This document shows, in pieces, positions 7,716 through 13,564 of a stretch of DNA of 13,577 nucleotides. The stretch spans positions 1 through 13,577 of the forward strand of contig DATISY010000024.1 of NCBI GenBank assembly GCA_035468285.1, in the 5' to 3' direction. Made by a program: the position numbers and the translations under genes. The notes beneath the pieces are model-generated. The model did not search any database. It was not told the DNA's origin and was given only the letters and a program-made list of their open reading frames with translations. This stretch comes from PALSA-555 sp035468285 (GTDB taxonomy: Bacteria; Actinomycetota; Acidimicrobiia; IMCC26256; PALSA-555). Within the stretch, counting starts at the first letter, position 1. Each line of letters opens with the position of its first letter.

Positions 7716-8210
7716 TCAGTCCCCCAGTAAGAGGATGTACGTCGCGTCCTCGGTCACGACCGGCGTCCCCTCCAGCGTCGACCAGACGGTCTGCACGTGG
7801 CTCAGGACCATCCGCTGACCGCCCTGCTTCTCGACCGGGTCGGACACACGCACGCGCCCCTCGAGGACCTCGCCCACCACCGGCTGGTCATGCCAGGTGA
7901 ACATCTGCTCACCGTGCAGGTAGATCGCACCCGGTGAGGCGGCGGTCCGGAAGAGGTCTGAACCCGGAGCCAGCATCGACGGCGGCAGCGACCCGCCCGG
8001 CTGGAGGCCGGGCAGTGCACACGAGTGCAGCCAGGCGAAGCTGAACGTCGGCGGCACCGGGATGCCCGGATGACCAGCGGCCATCGCGGACTCCAACGAC
8101 GCGTAGACCGGATTCTCGTCGTGAATCGCCCGAGCGAACGCCCACACCGCCGAGTGCTCGACTCGCACGCGCACCGCCGGGCCCCATTCGCCATACCGGA
8201 TCTCGGTCAC
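7716..8210 (-). CDS. MaoC-like / FAS1-like dehydratase domain protein
   Basis: A 164-aa single hotdog protein of the MaoC N-terminal dehydratase type (PF13452-like). It shows the family layout: AFARAIHDENPVY (24-36), VPPTFSFAW (52-60), LHGEQMFTWHDQPVVGEVLEG (98-118) and a final strand TEDATYILLLGD. Relatives hydrate enoyl thioesters or dehydrate 3-hydroxyacyl thioesters, often as heterodimers with a MaoC C-terminal-type partner, which is not in this window. The hydratase His/Asp pair is not obvious here, so it could be a non-catalytic partner subunit or steroid-type hydratase half. The frame is open upstream to 8471, but the residues before the GTG at 8210 are low-complexity. GTG 8210 gives a family-like N-terminus, although no strong ribosome binding site precedes it. 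It is first in the minus-strand run. Confidence 0.82.
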   Translation of the reverse strand: MTEIRYGEWGPAVRVRVEHSAVWAFARAIHDENPVYASLESAMAAGHPGIPVPPTFSFAWLHSCALPGLQPGGSLPPSMLAPGSDLFRTAASPGAIYLHGEQMFTWHDQPVVGEVLEGRVRVSDPVEKQGGQRMVLSHVQTVWSTLEGTPVVTEDATYILLLGD

Positions 8211-8229
8211 GGCGAAACCGGCACGTCGT

Positions 8230-8262
8230 CCGTTTGGTCTCGAGTCACAGGCCCCCAAACGG
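8230..8262. promoter_or_regulatory. GTTTGG inverted repeat, operator candidate
   Basis: CCGTTTGG (8230-8237) and CCAAACGG (8255-8262) form a perfect 8-bp inverted repeat with 17-nt spacing, centred about 35 nt upstream of the dehydratase start. A third copy of the half-site core GTTTGG occurs at 8310-8315. Placement in the divergent region between the dehydratase gene and the beta-helix gene suggests a regulator binding site. No regulator gene lies beside it. Confidence 0.4.
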
Positions 8263-8358
8263 TTCTCAGCCCAGGATGCGGGCTGTCTGCGCCTCGATCC
8301 GAAACGACAGTTTGGTGCCCACGGCTGACGGACAATACCGGGCCAGCCTCCCCGCAGA

Positions 8359-8385
8359 TCGGGCGCTCCGCGAACGAACGCCCGA
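8359..8385 (+). repeat. 7-bp inverted repeat in the beta-helix gene leader
   Basis: TCGGGCG (8359-8365) and CGCCCGA (8379-8385) are exact reverse complements around a 13-nt loop. The element is 85-110 nt upstream of the beta-helix protein start and may be a leader RNA hairpin or a protein binding site. Confidence 0.3.
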
Positions 8386-8421
8386 CCGAGAAGGGGAGAG
8401 CGCGTGGTGCCCGACCGGTAG

Positions 8422-8438
8422 CGTGCCGGAGAGGCACG
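8422..8438 (+). promoter_or_regulatory. Leader hairpin next to the Shine-Dalgarno sequence
   Basis: CGTGCC (8422-8427) pairs with GGCACG (8433-8438) around the loop GGAGA. The last base of the stem touches the strong ribosome binding site GGAGGTGA (8438-8445) of the short leader ORF. The hairpin could modulate ribosome access. Confidence 0.35.
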
Positions 8439-8449
8439 GAGGTGACTCG

Positions 8450-8473
8450 GTGCAGGACGCGACTGGGCCATGA
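8450..8473 (+). CDS. Putative 7-codon leader ORF upstream of the beta-helix gene
   Basis: GGAGGTGA (8438-8445) is the best ribosome binding site in the region and stands 4 nt before a GTG at 8450. That start encodes only M-Q-D-A-T-G-P, with the TGA stop at 8471-8473 overlapping the ATG of the beta-helix gene (ATGATG at 8470-8475). The beta-helix gene has no close ribosome binding site of its own, and its frame is blocked upstream by a TGA at 8443-8445. Translational coupling through this short ORF is therefore a reasonable reading. No expression evidence exists, and the alternative is a poorly spaced site used directly by the ATG. Confidence 0.35.
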   Translation: MQDATGP

Positions 8474-9684
8474 TGCGTCAGCCGAGGGGGTTCGCTGCGC
8501 TGGTCGCCGCGCTCGCGGCAATCGCGGTGTGGGTGCCGTGCGGCGGGGTCGCCGCCGCCGCGGGCTGTGGCCCGACCGACATCGTGGTCACGAACAACCT
8601 CGACGGAGCGGGCCCACCCGCCGGCTCGTTGCGGGCCGCGTTCGCGACCGCGAGCGCGACGGGAGGGCCACAGACGATCTGCGTCGCGGCCGGTGTCGTG
8701 AGCCCCATCATGCTCACGACCGCCGGTGGCGGGGAACTCGTCTACAACGCCGGCACCACACCCGACCTGACGGTCCAGGGCAACGGGATCACCGTCCACG
8801 CCGCGCCGAACGACCGGGTTGTCAACGACGAGACGACCGGCCCCCTGCGGCTCGACACCATCGTCATCACCGGCGGGAACGCCGGCGGCCCGGGCGGCGG
8901 GGTCAGCACCGGAGGCGACCTCGCCCTGAGCAACGCCACGGTGGAGGGCAACACGGCCGCCGGCCGAGGCGGCGGCGTCAGCGCAGTGGGCAACGTCACC
9001 GTCACGAGCTCGTTGATCAGCGCCAACACCGCCGGGTTCGATGGTGGCGGGATCTGCGCCTTCGGCACCGCGACCGTGACGGCGTCGACGATCGCCGACA
9101 ATGCCGCCGACAACGGTGGCGACGGTGGTGGCGTGTGCGCCTTCGGCGCCATGACCGTCACGAACTCGACCGTGACGGGCAACTCCGCCGCTGGCGACAC
9201 CGGCGGCGGGCTGGACACGAACGAAGCACTCACCCTCGTCTACTCCACGGTGGTGCAGAACACGGCGGCGAACGGCGCCAACCTCGGGTTCTTGACGCTG
9301 GCGTCCTTCGGATCGGCCGTCGCGCTCCCGTCAGGAGGCTCGCAGAACTGCGCGTTGCCCGGGACGAGCAATGGGTTCAACTTCACCGACGACGTATCCT
9401 GCGACTTCAGCGCCGCCGAGACACACGCCGGCGTCAACCCAGATGTCGGGGCAGTGACGCGCAACGGCGGTCCGACACCCACGCGCCTGCCCCAGGCCGG
9501 GAGCCCACTCATCGACGCCATCCCCGCGTCATCGTGCGAGCTCGACGGTGCCGCCGGGATCACCCGTGACCAACGCGGCCTCGCGCGCCCAGACACCACC
9601 GGTGGACCCTGCGATATCGGCGCCGTCGAGGTGCAGGCCGCTAGGCCGACACCCGTGGGCGTCACGCCACGATTCACCGGGTAA
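8470..9684 (+). CDS. Secreted right-handed beta-helix protein with choice-of-anchor-Q-type end
   Basis: A 404-aa exported protein. It has an N-terminal signal peptide (Arg3 and Arg6, hydrophobic core about 8-22, Ala-rich cleavage region about 28-32) followed by parallel beta-helix rungs at about 126-274. Five or six rungs of about 25 residues repeat the pattern [LV]-x-[LV]-[ST]-x-[SA]-x-[VI]-x-x-N-[TS]-A followed by GGG[VI]. The C-terminal part (GGPTPTRLPQAGSPLIDA at 333-350, DQRGLARPD, CDIGAVEV) is the ending typical of 'choice-of-anchor Q' polymorphic-outer-membrane-like proteins. There is no LPxTG or C-terminal membrane anchor, so it is probably released or held by other contacts. Eight cysteines in the mature part fall into close pairs (33/71, 196/223, 294/311, 356/381). 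The ligand and role, perhaps polysaccharide binding or cleavage, are unknown. Start at 8470 or the adjacent in-frame ATG 8473. Confidence 0.85.
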   Translation: MMRQPRGFAALVAALAAIAVWVPCGGVAAAAGCGPTDIVVTNNLDGAGPPAGSLRAAFATASATGGPQTICVAAGVVSPIMLTTAGGGELVYNAGTTPDLTVQGNGITVHAAPNDRVVNDETTGPLRLDTIVITGGNAGGPGGGVSTGGDLALSNATVEGNTAAGRGGGVSAVGNVTVTSSLISANTAGFDGGGICAFGTATVTASTIADNAADNGGDGGGVCAFGAMTVTNSTVTGNSAAGDTGGGLDTNEALTLVYSTVVQNTAANGANLGFLTLASFGSAVALPSGGSQNCALPGTSNGFNFTDDVSCDFSAAETHAGVNPDVGAVTRNGGPTPTRLPQAGSPLIDAIPASSCELDGAAGITRDQRGLARPDTTGGPCDIGAVEVQAARPTPVGVTPRFTG

Positions 9685-9802
9685 GGCGCCACACCCAGGA
9701 CACTCAGCCTTGCTCGTCGGGTCACTCGCCGGCCCACTTCTCCGCTGGGGCAGGTCATGGTGATGGCCGTCGGCGTGACGACGTCCTGGCGTGGCGCGCG
9801 AA

Positions 9803-9824
9803 GTCGGGATCCGGCAATCCCGAC
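9803..9824. terminator. Perfect hairpin between convergent genes, bidirectional terminator candidate
   Basis: GTCGGGAT (9803-9810) and ATCCCGAC (9817-9824) form a perfect 8-bp stem with a 6-nt loop. It lies 14 nt past the TetR stop (minus) and about 118 nt past the beta-helix stop (plus), so it is better placed for the TetR gene. The plus-side flank is pyrimidine-rich (CGTCCGCTCCGTCTCT) but lacks a true T-run. Confidence 0.6.
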
Positions 9825-9838
9825 CGTCCGCTCCGTCT

Positions 9839-10468
9839 CTATTGATCGATGAGCGCCTGCGCGAGAACGGTGAGCGAGTAGTCGAACAGCTCACTCAAGT
9901 CGACCGGACGCGCCAGAGCGTCGCGTAGCTCGGGTCCGCCGGGCAGGTCGTCGGCTGCCCAGAGCTCATCGGGGGTCTCGTGCTGTGCGGGCGAGCGCGC
10001 GATCTGGATGTCGTTGAGCACGGAGCCCGAGATGTGGTTGAGGATGACGTGGAGCGCGAGGGCCGTCGCGGGGCCGCGCACGCCGGCGGCGGTGAGTTCG
10101 CGAACGAGCGCCCGACCCACGGGCTGGAACAGCAGGCCCGTGTGGCCCTGTTGGTGGACGAGGCCGACCAGGGCGGGCTGCTCCAGCAGGTTGCGGCGAA
10201 GACCGGCGCCGATGGACACGAGGCGTTCAACCGGCCGGTCTCCGGTGACAGGTATGTCTCCGACCCGCGCGGCGATCCGCTCGGCAACGGCGTCGAGCAG
10301 CGCCTCCTTGTCACCGACATGCCAGTAGATGGCGGTCGCGGCGACGCCGAGCTTCCCGGCGAGTCGGCGCATCGTGAGGCCGCCCAGCCCTTCGGCTTCG
10401 ACGATCTCGAGCGCGACGGCGACGATCTGGTCGCGGGAGAGGCCGGGTTGACCGGCGCGACCGGGCAT
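9839..10468 (-). CDS. TetR-family transcriptional regulator
   Basis: A 209-aa repressor-type protein. The N-terminal domain (about 8-65) has the TetR helix-turn-helix: LTMRRLAGKLGVAATAIYWH (31-50) followed by VGDKEALLDAVAERI. The C-terminal ligand-binding and dimerisation domain (about 80-209) contains LHVILNHISGSVLNDIQ and resembles the TetR_C type of the tetracycline-repressor-like subgroup. It is divergently transcribed from the amidohydrolase operon across a 98-nt region that carries direct repeats overlapping both candidate promoters. It is therefore very likely the local regulator of that operon and of itself, responding to a pathway metabolite. The ATG is immediately preceded by repeat sequence with no Shine-Dalgarno motif, which suggests a leaderless transcript. 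The alternative is a start further downstream, but the N-terminus looks normal for the family. Confidence 0.93.
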   Translation of the reverse strand: MPGRAGQPGLSRDQIVAVALEIVEAEGLGGLTMRRLAGKLGVAATAIYWHVGDKEALLDAVAERIAARVGDIPVTGDRPVERLVSIGAGLRRNLLEQPALVGLVHQQGHTGLLFQPVGRALVRELTAAGVRGPATALALHVILNHISGSVLNDIQIARSPAQHETPDELWAADDLPGGPELRDALARPVDLSELFDYSLTVLAQALIDQ

Positions 10469-10476
10469 GGAACGAT
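10448..10476 (+). promoter_or_regulatory. Candidate promoter for the amidohydrolase operon
   Basis: TTGACC (10448-10453) followed after 17 nt by AACGAT (10471-10476) is a plausible -35/-10 pair. It would start transcription near 10483, inside the repeat array, and leave a 5' leader of about 45 nt before the ribosome binding site region at 10515-10521. The -10 match is mediocre. The -35 lies within the TetR coding start. Confidence 0.35.
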
Positions 10477-10517
10477 GTTACAGGAACAACGTTACAGGGC
10501 AAGGCCTGTGTTACAGG
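10469..10517. promoter_or_regulatory. Tandem repeat operator candidate for TetR
   Basis: Two 16-nt units, GGAACGATGTTACAGG (10469-10484) and GGAACAACGTTACAGG (10483-10498), match at 14 of 16 positions with a 14-nt period. A third GTTACAGG occurs at 10510-10517. ACAGG (10494-10498) and CCTGT (10505-10509) also form a small inverted repeat. The array fills the tetR/amidohydrolase promoter region and overlaps both proposed promoters, as expected for a TetR operator, although most TetR proteins bind palindromes rather than direct repeats. Confidence 0.6.
10475..10502 (-). promoter_or_regulatory. Candidate leaderless promoter of the TetR gene
   Basis: Read on the minus strand, TTGCCC (complement of 10497-10502) is followed after 16 nt by TAACAT (complement of 10475-10480). 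Six nt later comes the A of the TetR ATG at 10468. The TANNNT -10 at this distance, and the lack of a Shine-Dalgarno motif, fit a leaderless actinobacterial promoter in which transcription begins at the start codon. Confidence 0.5.
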
Positions 10518-10530
10518 GGGACCAGAGCTG
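10515..10530 (+). promoter_or_regulatory. Ribosome binding site that may select an upstream CTG start
   Basis: AGGGGGA (10515-10521) is the only good ribosome binding site before the amidohydrolase gene. It is too far (45 nt) from the GTG at 10567 but ideally spaced (6 nt) from an in-frame CTG at 10528-10530. Starting there adds 13 residues (M-RTTSPSSATRYT) before VISADGH, which gives a natural-looking N-terminus. CTG starts are rare, so this remains a proposal. Confidence 0.4.
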
Positions 10531-10566
10531 CGAACGACCTCGCCGTCGTCGGCGACCCGGTACACG

Positions 10567-11805
10567 GTGATCTCGGCCGACGGACACGCCGGGGCCGAGA
10601 TCCATGACTACCGCGACTACCTCGAGCGCGCGTACCTCGACGAGTTCGACCGCTGGGTGGCCGACTACGTCGTGCCGTTCCCCGACCTCGAAGGCCCCAA
10701 CGCCGACCGCAACTGGGACAGCGATCGGCGTCTCGCCGAATTGGAGAGCGACGGCATCGTCGCCGAGGTGCTCTTCCCCAACACGGTCCCCCCGTTCTAC
10801 CCAAAGTCGTCGCTGACCCAGCTCCCGCCGGCCGACGCGACAGAGCTCGGACGCCGTTGGGCCGGGCTGCGCGCACACAACCGTTGGCTCGCTGACTTCT
10901 GCGCCTCGGCACCAGATCGGCGAGCGGGTATCGCCCAGATCCTCCTCAACGATGTTGACCTCGCGGTGGCGGAGATCCGATGGGCGCGCGAGGCAGGCCT
11001 CACCGGCGGCGTGCTGCTGCCCGGTGCGCCGCCCGGCACCGGTCTCGAACCTCTCTACTCACCGGTCTACGAGCCGATCTGGGCAGTGTGCGAAGAGCTC
11101 GGCCTACCCCTCAACCATCACTCGGGCAGCGCAGTCCCGCCCATGGGCGACCAGCCCGTCGACAAGGTCATCTTCTTGCTCGAAGTCACCTGGTGGGCGA
11201 ACCGGACGCTCTGGCATCTCATCGCCGGTGGCGCGCTCGAACGCCACCCCGAACTCCAGGTCGTCTTCACGGAGCAAGGCACCGCCTGGATTCCCGAGCG
11301 ACTGGCGATGCTCGACTATTTCTTCGAGCGCATGCGGGGCGGCGCCGGTGCCGACGGCTCCCAGGAACTGGAGTGGGGCGAAGCGGTGATGGCCCCCTTG
11401 TCGCTACAACCCAGCGAGTACTGGGCCCGTCAGTGCCATGTCGGCTCCAGCTTCATGCGACCGTCCGAGGTGCCTCTCCGGTACGCCGTCGGTGTCGACA
11501 AGATCATGTGGGGATGCGACTACCCGCACCGCGAGATGAGCTTCCCGTTCTCACGAGCGGCGTTGCGGCTGGCATACGCCGACGTCGACCCAGCCGAGGT
11601 GCGGGCCATGGTCGGCGGCAACGCCGCCGCGCTGTACGGGTTCGACCTCGACCGGCTCGCGCCGGTGGCAGCACGCGTCGGCCCGACCGTCGACGAGATC
11701 GCCCAGCCCCTCCCCCCCGGCGACATCCCCGCCGCCGCACGACGCTGCCCCGCCTTCGCCCCCCCGCCGACCCAACGCTCATCACCGATCCCCGCCCAGA
11801 TCTAA
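10567..11805 (+). CDS. Amidohydrolase_2 family metal-dependent hydrolase/decarboxylase
   Basis: A 412-aa TIM-barrel enzyme of the amidohydrolase_2 family (PF04909-like), which contains ACMSD-type and resorcylate-type decarboxylases and some C-C hydrolases. The metal-site signatures are visible: Asp5-Gly-His7 (SADGHAG), His184/His185 (GLPLNHHSG) and Asp318 (MWGCDYPH). The structural motif GGALERHPELQVVFTEQG (221-238) followed by WIPERL is typical. It should act in the cytoplasm on a carboxylate-bearing substrate; decarboxylation and hydrolysis cannot be told apart. The last 40 or so residues are a proline/alanine-rich tail (from about 372) beyond the barrel. GTG 10567 is the nearest standard start but lacks a ribosome binding site, and a CTG at 10528 is possible. 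It is the first gene of the operon controlled from the TetR region, followed by the decarboxylase gene after 58 nt. Confidence 0.88.
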   Translation: MISADGHAGAEIHDYRDYLERAYLDEFDRWVADYVVPFPDLEGPNADRNWDSDRRLAELESDGIVAEVLFPNTVPPFYPKSSLTQLPPADATELGRRWAGLRAHNRWLADFCASAPDRRAGIAQILLNDVDLAVAEIRWAREAGLTGGVLLPGAPPGTGLEPLYSPVYEPIWAVCEELGLPLNHHSGSAVPPMGDQPVDKVIFLLEVTWWANRTLWHLIAGGALERHPELQVVFTEQGTAWIPERLAMLDYFFERMRGGAGADGSQELEWGEAVMAPLSLQPSEYWARQCHVGSSFMRPSEVPLRYAVGVDKIMWGCDYPHREMSFPFSRAALRLAYADVDPAEVRAMVGGNAAALYGFDLDRLAPVAARVGPTVDEIAQPLPPGDIPAAARRCPAFAPPPTQRSSPIPAQI

Positions 11806-11863
11806 CGGCCATCGCCAGTCATCACCACGCCAGCCAACGACCCAGGAACGAAGGGACACGCTC

Positions 11864-12649
11864 ATGGCGACCATCAGATACGGCGCACGGTCAGAGGACG
11901 AGCTCCGCAATCGCGAGCTCGAGGCAACCTCGACCGGCGCGTGGTCGACGACGATGGTCGTGATCTACGAGACGGACGCGGACGTGATCGCGGCCGTACT
12001 CCCGCCACCGCTCGAGCCACCCGAGGAGCCGCTCGCACGGGTGACCATCGCGACCGTCGACATGGGCCGGCCCGGTATCCCCGTCTTCGGGGCCGCCACC
12101 GTCGCGGTGATGGCCCGACACGAAGGCACCAGCGGTGACTATGCGCTCGTGATGCCGATGACCACCGAGCAGTCGGTGATCGGCGGGCGTGAAACATTCG
12201 GTGAACCCAAGAAGATCGCCGATGTCACCCTCGAACGAGACGGAGACCGTGTCTTGGGGAAGGTGACCCGTCTCGGAACGACGTTCGTCGAGGTGAGCGG
12301 CCAGGTCGTCGAAACCCTGCCGAACCCCCCCGACGGCCGACGCACGAGCTTCTACTTCAAGTTCCTCCCTTCCCCCGACGGAAAAGGCTTCGACGCCGAG
12401 CCCTCCCTCGTGTACTGCCACCGCGATGAGACCACACGGACGCTCGAGCGCGTGCAGGCCGACGTGCTGCTCCGGGACTCTCGCTTTGACCCTGTCGCCG
12501 ACATTCCCGTCCGGCGGATCCGCGAGATCACGCTCGCGGAGCGTCGCAGCCGCCAGCTGGGCGAGATTCACTGCCGGGTTCCCGGCGACTGGCTCCTGCC
12601 GTACGTCCATCAGCGCTACGACGACCTCTCGCCTGTGGGTGAGGAGTGA
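11864..12649 (+). CDS. Acetoacetate decarboxylase-family protein
   Basis: A 261-aa member of the acetoacetate decarboxylase superfamily (PF06314-like). The catalytic region reads GGRETFGEPKKIADV (107-121). Lys116 and Lys117 correspond to the Schiff-base lysine and its pKa-lowering neighbour (Lys115/Lys116) of clostridial acetoacetate decarboxylase, and Arg109-Glu110 precede them as in the family. The substrate-side strand YETDADVIAAVLPPPLEP (35-52) is also typical. Relatives include true decarboxylases and aldolase-dehydratases acting on beta-keto or pyruvoyl compounds, so acetoacetate itself is not implied. The ATG has AAGGGA (11851-11856) 7 nt upstream. The stop overlaps the region where the dehydrogenase gene begins, indicating co-translation. 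With its neighbours it suggests breakdown of a keto-acid intermediate. Confidence 0.9.
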   Translation: MATIRYGARSEDELRNRELEATSTGAWSTTMVVIYETDADVIAAVLPPPLEPPEEPLARVTIATVDMGRPGIPVFGAATVAVMARHEGTSGDYALVMPMTTEQSVIGGRETFGEPKKIADVTLERDGDRVLGKVTRLGTTFVEVSGQVVETLPNPPDGRRTSFYFKFLPSPDGKGFDAEPSLVYCHRDETTRTLERVQADVLLRDSRFDPVADIPVRRIREITLAERRSRQLGEIHCRVPGDWLLPYVHQRYDDLSPVGEE

Positions 12650-12662
12650 GCAGCGCCGCATC

Positions 12663-13547
12663 GTGATCGAGCAGCTCCACAATCGCGTCGCCGTCGTCAC
12701 CGGTGGCGGCGGGGGTCTTGGCCGCGCCATGGGTGAGCGTTTCGCCTCCGAGGGGATGAAAGTCGTGCTCGCCGACGTCCGTCCCGAGCCCCTCGACGCC
12801 ACCGTCGCGGAGCTGTGCGCCCGCGGGCTCGACGTCACTGGTGTCGTCGCTGACGTGTCGAGCTGGGAGTCAATAGAGAACCTCCGGGATCGCGCGCTCG
12901 ACGCGTACGGCGCGGTCCACCTGCTGTGCAACAACGCGGGAATCGGCGTCGGAGCCGAGGGCCGGGTCTGGGAGCACGAGATCAACGATTGGCGCTGGGC
13001 GATCGGCGTCAATCTCTATGGCGTGATCCACGGAATCAACGCGTTCGTGCCGCACATGCTCGAACACGGTGAACCCGGCCATGTCGTGAACACCTCTTCG
13101 GGCAACGGTGGGATCACACCGATCCTGGGCACACCCGAGTACTCCGTCACCAAGGGCGCGGTCGTCACACTCACCGAAGTGCTCGGCGCGCAGCTCGAGG
13201 ACGCCGGAGCGGCGATCGGCGCGTCGGTTCTGTTTCCGGGGCCACACATGCTGCGCACCGGCCTCTTCGACGCCTGGCGTCACCGCCCGGCCGATCTCGC
13301 CAAATCGAAGCCACGCTCGTCGGCACCGGTGACCCTCGAGCAATACGAGCAGATCATGCGCGACGCCGGGATGGAGGTTCAGTTCACGGCCGTCGAGGAG
13401 GTCGCAGGGCGAGTCGTCGACGCAATTCGGGCTGGGGAGTTCTGGATCCTTCCGCACGACGAGCGCACCGACGAGCAGGTGCGCGCCAAGGCCGACTCGT
13501 TGCTGAAGCGTGAGAACCCGAGATACGTGCGCGCCGTCGCCGGCTGA
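12663..13547 (+). CDS. Short-chain dehydrogenase/reductase (classical SDR)
   Basis: A 294-aa Rossmann-fold oxidoreductase. The cofactor loop is TGGGGGLG (13-20). Asp38 ends the second strand (VLADVRP) and favours NAD(H) over NADP(H). ADV (63-65), NNAG (90-93), a catalytic Ser in NTSSGNGG (probably Ser146) and Tyr160/Lys164 in YSVTKGA complete the classical set. It is longer than the usual 250 aa because of an insertion after PGPHMLRTG (192-200; HRPADLAKSKPRSSAPVTLE), the substrate-lid region, and a charged C-terminus. The frame is open back to 12426, but GTG 12663 gives the family-like start IEQLHNRVAVVTGG. It lies 13 nt after the decarboxylase stop. GAGGAG at 12641-12646 is rather distant (16 nt), and GTG 12639 is an alternative. 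It probably oxidises or reduces a hydroxy/keto intermediate of the pathway. Confidence 0.92.
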   Translation: MIEQLHNRVAVVTGGGGGLGRAMGERFASEGMKVVLADVRPEPLDATVAELCARGLDVTGVVADVSSWESIENLRDRALDAYGAVHLLCNNAGIGVGAEGRVWEHEINDWRWAIGVNLYGVIHGINAFVPHMLEHGEPGHVVNTSSGNGGITPILGTPEYSVTKGAVVTLTEVLGAQLEDAGAAIGASVLFPGPHMLRTGLFDAWRHRPADLAKSKPRSSAPVTLEQYEQIMRDAGMEVQFTAVEEVAGRVVDAIRAGEFWILPHDERTDEQVRAKADSLLKRENPRYVRAVAG

Positions 13548-13564
13548 CCGCACGCGGCGACCCG

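Noticed and set aside
6593..7900. A 435-codon plus-strand open frame
   Set aside because: Antisense shadow of the hotdog genes. The minus-strand proteins show the expected fold pattern and coupled spacing.
8025..9569. A 514-codon plus-strand open frame
   Set aside because: It is in another frame of the beta-helix gene region and reads as Arg/His repeats. The beta-helix frame has a signal peptide and repeating rungs.
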